Part shown: one piece after another, positions 7,923-16,415 of the stretch | How positions within the stretch are numbered: the first letter of the stretch is position 1 | Layout: each line of letters starts with the position of its first letter | NCBI GenBank assembly: GCA_964454025.1 | Contig: CAYVRP010000027.1 | Coordinates: 13,998-77,997, forward strand | DNA: 64,000 bases | Source of the DNA: JAFGBI01 sp964454025 | GTDB lineage: Bacteria; Myxococcota_A; Polyangia; Polyangiales; Polyangiaceae | Reading direction: 5' to 3' | The notes under the pieces: generated by a model | What the model was told of the DNA's origin: nothing | Databases searched by the model: none | The model's input: only the letters and a program-made list of their open reading frames with translations | Program-made: the position numbers and the translations under genes

Positions 7923-9068
7923 TCAAGGAGACGCGCTGGACCTCGACCCCCTCGGCCCGCGTCTACCTGGCCCGCCCGCCCTCGCGAACGAGCGCGGGGG
8001 CTCGGCGATACGATGGACCGAGTATCCCCGGCCGGTAGCGTCGTGGGGCATGCCGCTGGCGACGAACCGCCAGCGGCCGCGGGGTCGTTCCGGATCCACA
8101 GGCCGTGGAGGAAGACGCCGCCGCCACGCGTGGGCCGGTCCACGAGCGTGTCATCGTCGGGCGGAGCCTGGCCGGTCCAGTCGTACCACCGGACTACCGG
8201 CGTCTGGCCGCCCTTGTCCGTCACCGTGCGGACCACCACCGCGGCCCCCCAGCGATGTCCGGCGGAGAACGCGACGGCGTCGGCCGGCTCGAGCTCGGTC
8301 CTGCGCGCCGCGCGCGCGGCCTTCCGGCCCTGGGCCGCGCTCTGCTTGGCCACGGCCGCCGATCGCGACGGGGTGCTGGTGACCGGGGCCCCCACCCCGA
8401 GATGGCCGAACCAGACGCCGAGGTTCGTCGCGTTGCAGCCGTGGGCGGCGGTCCAGAAGGCGATGGGCGGGTCGCAATCCACCCGCACCTGGGGGCGGTC
8501 CTGTCGGGCGGCGAAGGTCGTGAAGCGAGTGTTGAACCCCGGGTGCTCTGGCGTCTCGAGGATCCCGCAGGCGCCGAGGGTCTCGATGACGTGGCGCCGG
8601 TCGTACCTGTTGCCGACGCAGATCTTGGCCGCGGACATCGCCTGGTTGAGCTGCCCCTCGCGGGCGTGGTCCGGGAGTCCGGCGACCAGTTGCAGGAGCT
8701 GTTCGAAGCGCCGGAGGTCGTCGCTGGTGGGCGCGGGCGCCGCGGTCGCCCGGACGAGGTACTCACGGAGTGATCGCCAGGGCGGCGCCGAGATCGCCTG
8801 GCAGGGCCTGGCCGCGCTCGTGCACGGGGGCGATCGGGTTCTTCGCCCGCAGGCCACAAACCTTGCACTCGCCGCCCCGGAAGGTCGCGCCGAGCTCGTG
8901 CGGGCGCACCGCCTGGGCCGCGGCGAGGGCGACGAGCGGCGCCCTCCAGAAGTCCGGCCGTCGCTGGAGGCTGGCGACGAAGGCACCGGCGACTGCCTTC
9001 GGGTCGATCCGCTCGGCCAGCTCACGGACCTCGCGAAGCACCTCATCATGAGAGAGCCCGGCGCGCAT
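7923..9068 (-). pseudogene. conserved hypothetical gene broken by two compensating frameshifts
   Basis: From the ATG at 9068 one frame encodes a coding-like segment (helical start, then a CKVCGLR zinc-type pair) that stops at 8763. Just before that stop a second frame takes over (REYLVRATAAP onwards) and stays coding-like to about 8090 (FWTAAHGCNATNLGVWFGHLG, VVRWYDWTG). From about 8090 the first frame again looks coding (FVASGMPHDATGRGYSVHRI) to a stop at 7923. The two shifts cancel, and the whole would be about 380 residues. I do not recognise the family. It could be a decayed gene, or an intact gene with two sequencing indels. Confidence 0.5.
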
Positions 9069-9119
9069 GCTGGCGCAGGATAGCCGTACGCGAGGGCGCA
9101 GCCACTCGGCGGAGCCTCT

Positions 9120-9413
9120 CGGCGGGGCGGCCGTGCTGGCGGCCGGCAATCGAAAACATGGGGCCACGACCGCCGAGGCATTGCCCGCAATCCAGGAAGA
9201 TACGGTCACGACCGCCGGGGCACTGCCGGCAATCGCGGCAGGCGGGGGGACGGCCGCGAACGGTTTCCCGGTTGGCGGCGACCGGACGGGCGGAGTCGCG
9301 AACGGCTCATCGGCAGGCGTCGGACGGACGTGCGGAGTCGCGCGCGACCTGTCGGCAGGCGCCGACCGGTCGTGCGTGCGGTGCGTCGGGCGGCTCGCCG
9401 GGCGGTGCCCGTC
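9120..9413. repeat. degenerate tandem array, seven units of 42 bp
   Basis: Units start at 9120, 9162, 9204, 9246, 9288, 9330 and 9372. Adjacent units are the most alike; for example 9162 and 9204 share CACGACCGCCG and GCAATC, and 9288 and 9330 share GCGGAGTCGCG and TCGGCAGGCG. Because 42 is a multiple of three, every frame shows a 14-residue period, which makes several spurious frames look repetitive. No gene with a plausible start covers it. The last units belong to a segment repeated at 18822-18944. Confidence 0.7.
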
Positions 9414-9453
9414 GATCGGCGGTAGGGCGACGCACCGTGATGCCCGGGTCGCA
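9331..9453. repeat. dispersed repeat, copy 1 (partner at 18822-18944)
   Basis: 123 bp align without gaps to 18822-18944 (constant offset 9491) with six mismatches by eye, about 95% identity. It contains the last two units of the 42-bp array plus about 40 bp beyond it (CGACGCACCGTGATGCCCG is identical in both copies). Both copies lie in poorly coding DNA. Confidence 0.8.
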
Positions 9454-9649
9454 GTGGTTGCAGCTCGCCTCGACTTCGTCCGCCTCGCGCTCGTCGGTGG
9501 ACTTCCGCTGCGGGCCGGGCTCGGGCGCCGGCTGGAGCACGCCGAGCAGCGCTACGACCCCGGCGAGGCTCCGGGTGCGTGAGCCGGCGGGGGACGACCC
9601 ACGCGCGGGCCAACTGCTAGACAGTCGCCTTCTCTCGGAGGGCTTGCCC

Positions 9650-10177
9650 ATGCGACCTCGAAATCGCTGCCTCGGTACCACCGTGGGACTGGCAATCCTA
9701 GCCGCCGCTGCGCTGCTCGCGCTGGCGTGCGGCGGAGCCACCGACGACGAGCCGACCGGTGGCGGCGGGGCCGCCACCGGCGGAACCATGCCCTCCGGCG
9801 GCGCCAAGTCCGGCGGCGCCACGGCCTCTGGCAGTGCGGCTACCGGCGGGACCGGTCCCTGTGGGACCACGTCGGGCGCGAGTCCATTGGCTACCGGCGG
9901 TGGTGCCTCCGCGCTCCTGCCGCCCGGCTGCACCGGCGGAGAGGTGCACGTCAGCTACGTCCGTTTCGAGGTCGGCACCGTGCCGATCGGCTCGTGGGGC
10001 AGCAGACCTCCCTCGATGGCTACCAACGGTCCGACTGCAACTACGCTAAGTGAGCGGCGGTCAATCACCCGTGACTGCGAAACCTGCGGTGCGGTCGAGA
10101 CGTGCCGCGCCGAACCCGTCACCGACGCGCCCACCGGCTCGGGCAACGGCCGCCTGCGCCATGTCGGTGCAAGATGA
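9650..10177 (+). CDS. small Gly-rich lipoprotein, probably truncated
   Basis: 175 residues from an ATG preceded by CGGAGGG. A charged start is followed by a long hydrophobic segment and a lipobox (LLALACGG), then Gly/Ala/Thr linker repeats (GGxxxGG) typical of this region. Only a short stretch of possible folded sequence follows (GEVHVSYVRFEVGTVPIGSWG) before composition becomes random. From about 10010 another frame (QTSLDGYQRSDCNYAK, stopping at 10053) looks more natural, so a frameshift near 10005 is likely. Function unknown; it may be the stub of a surface lipoprotein. Confidence 0.55.
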   Translation: MRPRNRCLGTTVGLAILAAAALLALACGGATDDEPTGGGGAATGGTMPSGGAKSGGATASGSAATGGTGPCGTTSGASPLATGGGASALLPPGCTGGEVHVSYVRFEVGTVPIGSWGSRPPSMATNGPTATTLSERRSITRDCETCGAVETCRAEPVTDAPTGSGNGRLRHVGAR

Positions 10178-10190
10178 AAGACCCTCCTGC

Positions 10191-11258
10191 CTACCGCACC
10201 GGGGTCCACTCGAGCGCTAGCCCCGCGTCGAGCAGTGGCATGTCGAGCGACGCGACCGGAACGCCCGCGAATACCAGTTCGAGGCGATCCAATGGCACGC
10301 CGAGGTGAGTGACGGCCACGAGGTCCAAGTCCGGGGTCAGCCCCCAGGCAACTCCCACGACAGAAGACGCGATGCCGACCCCGCCCCATGCGGCTCCGAC
10401 CGAGCGGTACCCCGCGGCGGGCGTCGGCACGGCCCGGACGCCGAGGGCACCAGCCCCCGCCCCCACGAGGAGGCTGGACGTGCGCGAGAGCGCGGGGCGG
10501 AGCAGCGCGTGCACTCTGAGTCCGTGGAAGAACACTTCAGCGCTGCCGGGTCGACCCTCGACCTGGCTGGGCACGACGGTGGTGAATCCGTCGAGCTCCA
10601 CGCCCGCGAGTCGAGTGAGCTGCAGTCCGCCGGCGACGGCGACGCCGCCGACGACCCCATGGCCGCCCCGCGTGAGCAGCAGCCCCGGTCCGAAGCGGAG
10701 CAGGGGGCGCGGGAACCGAGGCTCCGGCTCGAGCTCGCGAGCGACGACGCGCTGAACCGCCGGCGTGGGCTCCACCTCGCCGAGCGACTGGTTGGCCAGA
10801 GTCAGCTCGATCAGCGACGCATGCAGCAGCTCGACCGCGAGCAATCCGACTCGACCTGAAGTCAGATCGGGTTGCTGTGGATCGATCCACCGCGTGCTGG
10901 TCTTACCCGTCACGCGATCGAGCAAGTAGATGGTCAACGGACCCTCCTTGGCGTCCCTGGCGCGGGCGATGCGGAGTGCAGCGATCGCTCCTTGAGCCCG
11001 TACGAGATTCGGCAGCTCGGCGTCGAGCCGGTGAGTCGGCGGGCTCTCGACCACGACGATGGTGAAGCCGTCCGCCTCCAGCTCGGCGCGAGCCCGCTGC
11101 TCCGCCTCCGGCCAGCCTCCGTCGGCGAGCTGCACGTGCAGCAACAGGATCACGTCCGAGGCAGGCTGGGCTCCGGCGCCGAGCGCGTAGAGCGTGAACA
11201 GCGTGAGCAGGACGCAGCCGAGCAGGACGGGGCACCTACTCGACGATCTCATGCGCAA
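10191..11258 (-). CDS. exported beta-barrel-like protein of the ECF sigma-FecR operon
   Basis: 355 residues. Signal peptide near residues 8-30 (VLLGCVLLTLFTLYALGAGA). A soluble alpha/beta part follows to about 170, then a C-terminal half of alternating short hydrophobic strands (LLRFGPGLLLTRGG, GVAVAGGLQLTRLAGVELDGF) ending in Arg, which looks like a small outer-membrane barrel. I recognise no named family. The start at 11258 overlaps the 3' end of the FecR-like gene by 23 bp (a second ATG is at 11252), so the two are translationally coupled. It is the last gene of the sigma operon and probably acts in the envelope function that the sigma factor controls. Confidence 0.8.
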   Translation of the reverse strand: MRMRSSSRCPVLLGCVLLTLFTLYALGAGAQPASDVILLLHVQLADGGWPEAEQRARAELEADGFTIVVVESPPTHRLDAELPNLVRAQGAIAALRIARARDAKEGPLTIYLLDRVTGKTSTRWIDPQQPDLTSGRVGLLAVELLHASLIELTLANQSLGEVEPTPAVQRVVARELEPEPRFPRPLLRFGPGLLLTRGGHGVVGGVAVAGGLQLTRLAGVELDGFTTVVPSQVEGRPGSAEVFFHGLRVHALLRPALSRTSSLLVGAGAGALGVRAVPTPAAGYRSVGAAWGGVGIASSVVGVAWGLTPDLDLVAVTHLGVPLDRLELVFAGVPVASLDMPLLDAGLALEWTPVR

Positions 11259-12420
11259 CCTTGGCGTACGCGCCCTTGGGTTGCAGGCGCAGGTATTCCC
11301 GAGCCATCGCGCGAGCTCTCTCGGGCTGGCCCAGATCGCGATAGGCGACCATCAACCGCCCGCGGGCCTCGCCAGCCCATACTCCAGCGGGGTGCTCGGC
11401 GAGGCAGAGCTCGAACCAGCGGGCGGCGTCGGCGGGGTTGCCCGAAGCGCGCCCGAGGAGGAAGGCGGCTCGCCCCGCGGCCTCGCTGCCCGGGAATCGC
11501 TCGCGCAGAACACGAAGGATCTGAGCGGAATCCGCCGCCCTGCCGGCTAGTCGGGCGGCGTCGGCCAGGTCAGACAACTCGTCAGCATCGACCGTGCGCA
11601 TGATCCCGTCGAGCCCTTCCCGCTCGGCGGTCGCGAAGGCGGCTCGGTAGTCGCCCCGGTCGAACAGCTCGTGCCAGCCCGTCTGGGCAGGCGGCTCGGC
11701 AACCGGCGCCTGCACCCTTCCGGTGGGTTGTGGTGCGCCCGGCGCCACGGAAGACGGCACCGAGCTCGCCGATCCGACGGCCGCTTCCACCCGGGTAACC
11801 TGAATGCCTCTGGCGTCGGCCTGCAGACGCTGTCCAGCCGAGAGCGTCACGACGTCGCCGCCGAGAGGCATTCCTTCCACCCGAACCCTGCCGCGAGAAA
11901 CCGCCACTTCGAGCGCGACGTCGTCCGGCGAGTACCTTATGCGAAAGGCGGTCCCGAGGACGGTGATGTCGAACGGCCCGGCAACGAACGACCAGCGCTT
12001 GCCGGTGGGCTCGATGTCGACGTCCACCCGCCCCCCCTCCAGCAGCAAGCGGCCACTGCCGTCCGAGAGCTCCTCGAGACGTGCCCGAGTGCCTGCCTGG
12101 AGCTCGACGGTGGAATGCTCGGCCAGTGCCACGCGGACCGCTCGGTCCGATCCGGCGCGAATGTCCCGACTCTCGACGACCTGCGCCAAACCTGGGGAAT
12201 CGCCCTGGTGCGGGTAGCGCCAAAACACCAGACCGAGCACCGCCGCGAGCAGCGCGGCAGCGGCCAGCAGGGAACCCTGACGGAGGCGAACGACACGCCG
12301 CGGTGCCGGCGTGAGCGCGGCGTGATGGACGAACGCCGCGCGACCGCGCTCGATGCGTTCGCTGGGCACTTCACCCAGCAGCGTCTCGACCCGGCGGCCC
12401 CACCTCTCGACTTCGCTCAT
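11236..12420 (-). CDS. FecR-domain membrane protein with C-terminal TPR-like helices
   Basis: 394 residues. A cytoplasmic N-terminus of about 50 residues precedes one membrane helix (SLLAAAALLAAVLGLVFW) and a periplasmic FecR domain around residues 80-195 (VALAEHSTVELQAGTRARLEEL, FDITVLGTAFRIRYS). A linker leads to an alpha-helical repeat tail, about 255-390, resembling tetratricopeptide repeats. FecR-type proteins transmit periplasmic signals to an ECF sigma factor. Its ATG overlaps the sigma gene stop (ATGA), and its own 3' end overlaps the next gene. No TonB receptor is adjacent, unlike classical iron systems, so the signal is probably something else. Confidence 0.9.
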   Translation of the reverse strand: MSEVERWGRRVETLLGEVPSERIERGRAAFVHHAALTPAPRRVVRLRQGSLLAAAALLAAVLGLVFWRYPHQGDSPGLAQVVESRDIRAGSDRAVRVALAEHSTVELQAGTRARLEELSDGSGRLLLEGGRVDVDIEPTGKRWSFVAGPFDITVLGTAFRIRYSPDDVALEVAVSRGRVRVEGMPLGGDVVTLSAGQRLQADARGIQVTRVEAAVGSASSVPSSVAPGAPQPTGRVQAPVAEPPAQTGWHELFDRGDYRAAFATAEREGLDGIMRTVDADELSDLADAARLAGRAADSAQILRVLRERFPGSEAAGRAAFLLGRASGNPADAARWFELCLAEHPAGVWAGEARGRLMVAYRDLGQPERARAMAREYLRLQPKGAYAKVAHEIVE

Positions 12421-13076
12421 GGTCGTTCCTCCTGTGTGGAACCGGAAAGCAGTCTCAGGATCGCGGGCTCGCGCTCGGAGATCCTGCGGAACCGCTGCTC
12501 CGCCCTCCGCAACCGGCGCTTGGCGGTGGAGAGTGAGCAAGCGCAGAGCGTGGCGATCTCCGGGAGCGTCCGTCCATCGACGTGGCGCAAGGTGATGAGC
12601 AGGTGCTCCTCGGTCGGTAGCTGCGAGGCGGTCCGATAGAAGGCACGCAGCACCTCCCGCGCGCCCGGGTCGTGTTCGATGACGTCGGGACCGAAGCGCT
12701 CGGTAGCTTCGATCGCGAGCTGGTGACGGAACCGCCGACGACGCAGCTCCTTGCGCAAGGTGTTCATCGCGATGCCCATGACCCAGCTGGCCAGGCGTTC
12801 CCTCTGGTCGAGGCGGCCCCGTTGCAGCCCTATCCAGACGGCGATGAAGATCTCGTGCACGATGTCGTCATGATCCGGATCTGCGCCCAGAACCTTCCAG
12901 ACGATTCGGTGGATGTCGGTCGCGAAGCGGTCGTAGAGCTTCTCGGCAGCACCGTCGGCGTGGCGGTGAACCAGATCGACGATGTCCTCCTCGCTACCTC
13001 CGGCGACGACGCGCAGATGCGTGGAGCCGACGTGCGGCGGGCTCGCTGAGGTGCGTGATGCCACCGGGGAATTCAT
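12417..13076 (-). CDS. ECF-type RNA polymerase sigma factor
   Basis: 219 residues. Region 2 is visible near residues 40-105 (HRHADGAAEKLYDRFATDI, DHDDIVHEIFIAVWIGL, ERLASWVMGIAMNTLRKELRR). Region 4 is visible near 150-200 (LPTEEHLLITLRHVDGRTLPEIA, LSTAKRRLRRAEQRF). This two-domain layout defines the extracytoplasmic-function group. The ATG at 13076 follows a non-coding gap to the divergent gene at 13155; longer in-frame starts would run antisense through that gene. It heads a three-gene operon with the FecR-like protein and the barrel protein, all overlapping. Confidence 0.93.
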   Translation of the reverse strand: MNSPVASRTSASPPHVGSTHLRVVAGGSEEDIVDLVHRHADGAAEKLYDRFATDIHRIVWKVLGADPDHDDIVHEIFIAVWIGLQRGRLDQRERLASWVMGIAMNTLRKELRRRRFRHQLAIEATERFGPDVIEHDPGAREVLRAFYRTASQLPTEEHLLITLRHVDGRTLPEIATLCACSLSTAKRRLRRAEQRFRRISEREPAILRLLSGSTQEERP

Positions 13077-13154
13077 TTCAAGAGTACCGCAGCGGCTGCT
13101 TGCCGGGTCAGGAAAGGAGTGGTTACAGTTGCACGGTACCCCGAGGGACTTCCG

Positions 13155-14006
13155 ATGCACGAGCTCCCTTTGCCGGGCAGGGCTGGATTGGCGGTGGGTA
13201 CCGTCGGAGCCATGGTGGTGCTCTCGTCCTGCTCGTCCTGCTCGGCCCGACTCGAGCCGATCGTCGCGGAGGAGCCGGCTGCGGGAGGTCAGGGCGGTTC
13301 TACCACCTCGTTCATCGGCTGCCCCGGTATCGTGCTGACCGCAACGCCGGAGATCGCGGGGCCAGCGCCCGCGATGTGCACCGGCACCGGGCAGATACTG
13401 TGTGAGTCCTTCGACGCACCGCCACCCGAGGAATGGTCGCTCTGGCTCGACCGCAGCGCACACGCCGAAATCCAGTCGTGTCAGGTTCGCGCTGGGAGCG
13501 CGGCCTTGCGCCTCGGCGCGGATGACGCGGGCGCCGCCCAGCTTCGAGCAGAGCTTCCGGTGACCGTGGCCGCCGGAAGCGTCTTCGCGAGAGTGTTCGC
13601 GTATCTCCCTGCGACCGCGGAGATCCCCGAGTACCTGATCTTGGCAGAGCTCTGGGACGAGCAGGAAGGACGGGACTTCAAGATATCCGTCGATCTGGTG
13701 CCGCCAGACTCGCTCGAGCTGACGTACGGCGATCCGACGGTTGGCGTCGCAGACCCCGCCGCCATCTTCCCCCGTGACCGCTGGGCCTGTGTCGAGCTCG
13801 CGGCGGTGCTCGCGGCTGGCACGGGCAGCGTTGCGGTGCTCCTCGACGGCGTCCCGGTGGTGGAAACCGGCGCGGATCTCGACCTCGCCCCGGCCAACCC
13901 CATCCGCTACGTGTCCCTGGGGGCACGCCCTTCGAGCGCCACGACGGGCTTCGACCTCTTCCTCGATGGACTCATCGTCGGGACCGAGCCGATCGGATGT
14001 GACTGA
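13155..14006 (+). CDS. secreted lipoprotein with lectin/glucanase-like fold
   Basis: 283 residues from the ATG at 13155. A hydrophobic signal ends in LSSC, a lipobox. The mature part has LCESFDAPPPEEWSLWLDR, then beta-rich segments (RAGSAALRL, VFARVFAYLPATAEIPEYLILAEL, GFDLFLDGLIVGTEPIGCD), a pattern common in concanavalin-A-like (LamG or polysaccharide-lyase-like) domains. No catalytic motif is certain, so carbohydrate binding is an inference. It is divergent from the sigma-FecR operon across 78 bp, which makes it a candidate member of that regulon. Confidence 0.72.
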   Translation: MHELPLPGRAGLAVGTVGAMVVLSSCSSCSARLEPIVAEEPAAGGQGGSTTSFIGCPGIVLTATPEIAGPAPAMCTGTGQILCESFDAPPPEEWSLWLDRSAHAEIQSCQVRAGSAALRLGADDAGAAQLRAELPVTVAAGSVFARVFAYLPATAEIPEYLILAELWDEQEGRDFKISVDLVPPDSLELTYGDPTVGVADPAAIFPRDRWACVELAAVLAAGTGSVAVLLDGVPVVETGADLDLAPANPIRYVSLGARPSSATTGFDLFLDGLIVGTEPIGCD

Positions 14007-14681
14007 GCGGTAGCCGACGGCCACGTCTCGAATCGTTTGGCGTTCGACCAGCCGGTGGGTCATCACACCGTTGATCGCACCCACGCCCTACAGTGGACCG
14101 GCCACGCGTCGCCCGAGCCACGACATCGCGTCGTCGTGGCAGCGCGGGTGAGCAGCTCGACCGGCCGCTCTTCGCGACGGCGTGGCTCTGGGGCGCGCCG
14201 GGTTCGTCGCGGTCGTTTGCGGTGGCAGGATCCACGCGCGCGGCGAGCATCCAGCGCGCGTACCGACTCGGAGTCGGAGGCGAACGGGGGCGGGGGTGGG
14301 AGTAGCAGCCACGCAAGCCGCGTGGTGGGCGGTCCGTCCGAGGCGAGCGCAGCCCTCATGCAGCGGCGCGCACGGCCGGCTCCGCCTGCACGCGCGTCGC
14401 GCGGCCCGTGCAGTCGCGCAACGGCCGACGCCATGGCTTCGGCGCGTATCGATCGGGCGCGAGGGTCGCCGGTTGCGGTCGGTCCGTCGCTGGATTCCGC
14501 CCCTGGCGCCCTCGCTGTGGCAGCTTGATGGAGCGATGGCCGGTAGAAGGCGCATCGGGCGGGAGGGGAGCGGTCTGCGCTCGTCTCGGACCCGAGGTCC
14601 CGAAGCGGTCGACCGCCGCCCCGGAACCGGGTCCCACGCCGCCGATCCGAGCCTCGTGCTGCGCTCGCGCGAAGTCGAGGC
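14007..14681. other. 675-bp gap without a supported gene
   Basis: The gap separates two 3' ends: the plus gene ending at 14006 and the GH6 gene ending at 14682. Several frames of 100-310 codons exist on both strands, but they are Arg/Ser-rich, lack ribosome sites and share no family motif, so I treat them as GC-driven. I saw no tRNA-like or clear terminator structure. Confidence 0.5.
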
Positions 14682-16265
14682 TCAATCAGGTTCGTCGGAC
14701 GGCTTGTTGTAGTAGAGGAAGAGAACCGCCGGGTCGTCGTGGAACTGGAAGGGCTGTCCTTCGCACCAGCAGTTGCTCGTCTGGCCTCCCGTGCACTGGG
14801 GCGGGTTGTGCACGGGAATGTTCGGCGGGTGATCGCAGCCGTTGCGTGAGGTGTCGATGATCGTGGGCTTGCCGCTGAGCGCGTAGAGCGCGTCGGCGTA
14901 GGCGATTTCGTTCTCCGTGGGGTTGTAGTTGGACGTGTTCGAGGCCCAACCGTCGATGAGCGCGTAGTTCTGGTAGGTCCTCGCCCGGTCCACCACCGAC
15001 TGGGCATCGAGCCAGGCGCTGTGACCGATGTCGAGGAAGACGGCGGCGTTGGGCGCGGACTGCTTCAGGATGCCGATGGCGCGATCCAGCATCCGGTGCT
15101 TGGCCTCGTCGTCGCCCGCGGAGGGGAACGCATCGGCCTCGAGCGCGACCACGGTCGGGCCCGGACTGGATCCGATCGCGCTGGCCACGCCCTCGATCCA
15201 GGCGATGAAGCCGCTCTCGTCGGGGTTGAGATCCACGCTGTAGTACGTGGAGAACACGACGAACCGACCCTGCGCCGCGGCGGCGTCCATCTCGTCGCGG
15301 ACCACGCTCGGCATGTCGCCCCAGTCGCCGATCCAGGTAGCCGCGCCGGTGGGGTTGGAGGAGTACATCTCCATGCCCAGCAGTCGGTCCAGGGCCGGGT
15401 TGCCGGTGCCGCCCCCCGACGTCGTTCCGCCGGTCGCCACCTGACCACCGGTGCCGTTCGCGCCACCCGCGCCCGAGACACCGCCCGTGCCGCTGGAAGA
15501 CGAAACCACCTCGACCCAGACGCTCTCCTGATCGTGCCAGCCCTCCGCGTCCTGGTAGGTCGCGAACAGCTCCCAGGTTCCCACCGGATCGGAGGCGCCG
15601 AAGGTCCGCGATGCATTCAGGGTCGCGCTCTGCCCCGGCGCGAGCGTCAAGTCCTGCAGCGTGGGCGAGAGGTCGAGGTAGGGGCCATCCGCGTGGGTGC
15701 CTCCCGGTGGACGACCGGCGATCAGGAATTCCTGGAGGACCACGGGCTCGGAGCCGTCGTTGGTCACGGTCACCGACACGCTGAGTGAGTCCCCCAGCGC
15801 GACCACGGTCTGCTCGAGGTCGAGGGGCGAGGTCGTCAGGTGCACGCCCGGATAGGTCGCCCCGCCCGCCCCGCCGCTCGCGGTCGCGCCACCCGTGTCG
15901 GCCGCCGCGCCGCCAGTCGTCGTGGTCCCACCGGTCACGGGCCGAGCGCCGCCGGTCGCCGTGGCCCCGCCGGTGCTGGCCGGCGCGCCGCCGGTCGTCG
16001 TGGTCCCACCGGTCACGGGCCGAGCGCCGCCGGTCACCGTGGTTCCACCGGTGTCGACCGGAGCGCTGCCGGCGGTAATGGCCCCGCCGGTGCCAGCCGG
16101 AGCACCGGCGGTCGTCGCGGTTCCACCGGCGCTCGCCGGAGCGCCGCCGGTTGTCGTGGCGGCGTCGGTGCCCGCCGAGGCGCCGTCGGTCCCTTCGTTG
16201 TCGTCGGCGCAAGCAGCAGTCAGAAGCAGGAATCCCAGTGTGTTCAGGAAGCGCAGGGCGGACAT
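14682..16265 (-). CDS. GH6 family cellulase lipoprotein
   Basis: 527 residues. Signal and lipobox (FLLLTAAC) anchor it outside the cell. Residues about 25-138 are Gly/Thr/Ala linker repeats. About 140-258 is a beta-sandwich-like module also found in the GH5 neighbour. A second linker leads to the catalytic part from about 288, with VVALEADAFP, VFLDIGHSAWL, ASNTSNYN and TIIDTSRNG, landmark motifs of GH6 endoglucanases and cellobiohydrolases that cleave beta-1,4-glucan with inversion. The catalytic part, about 240 residues, is short but reaches the family's C-terminal region (YYNKPSDEPD). The ATG at 16265 follows GGAGGAA set within an AGGAA-T-TTCCT inverted repeat. Confidence 0.9.
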   Translation of the reverse strand: MSALRFLNTLGFLLLTAACADDNEGTDGASAGTDAATTTGGAPASAGGTATTAGAPAGTGGAITAGSAPVDTGGTTVTGGARPVTGGTTTTGGAPASTGGATATGGARPVTGGTTTTGGAAADTGGATASGGAGGATYPGVHLTTSPLDLEQTVVALGDSLSVSVTVTNDGSEPVVLQEFLIAGRPPGGTHADGPYLDLSPTLQDLTLAPGQSATLNASRTFGASDPVGTWELFATYQDAEGWHDQESVWVEVVSSSSGTGGVSGAGGANGTGGQVATGGTTSGGGTGNPALDRLLGMEMYSSNPTGAATWIGDWGDMPSVVRDEMDAAAAQGRFVVFSTYYSVDLNPDESGFIAWIEGVASAIGSSPGPTVVALEADAFPSAGDDEAKHRMLDRAIGILKQSAPNAAVFLDIGHSAWLDAQSVVDRARTYQNYALIDGWASNTSNYNPTENEIAYADALYALSGKPTIIDTSRNGCDHPPNIPVHNPPQCTGGQTSNCWCEGQPFQFHDDPAVLFLYYNKPSDEPD

Positions 16266-16415
16266 GTCAGGAAATTCCTCCAACGGCGCGCTCGGAAGCG
16301 CTCAACCGGCCCCTAGCAGCTCGCCGTCTCCACACTGTTCCCCGGGCCCGCGGCGACGGTTCAACTTCTTGCCGGACGCCCCGAGGACCTCAACCATCAG
16401 CGCCCTCGCCGCGGC

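Noticed and set aside
9307..9933. Minus-strand frame spanning the repeat and the small lipoprotein
   Set aside because: The apparent conserved peptide in it and in a frame at 18705-19016 comes from the nucleotide repeat; the rest is unrelated, so it is not evidence of a protein family.
14063..15007. Minus-strand frame overlapping the end of the GH6 gene
   Set aside because: Arg/Thr/Ser-rich and out of frame with the GH6 domain it overlaps; no start signal.
15840..16210. Possible CRISPR or minisatellite in the GH6 gene
   Set aside because: It is the codon-level repetition of the Gly/Thr linker; the same style occurs in the GH5, esterase and other lipoprotein genes.
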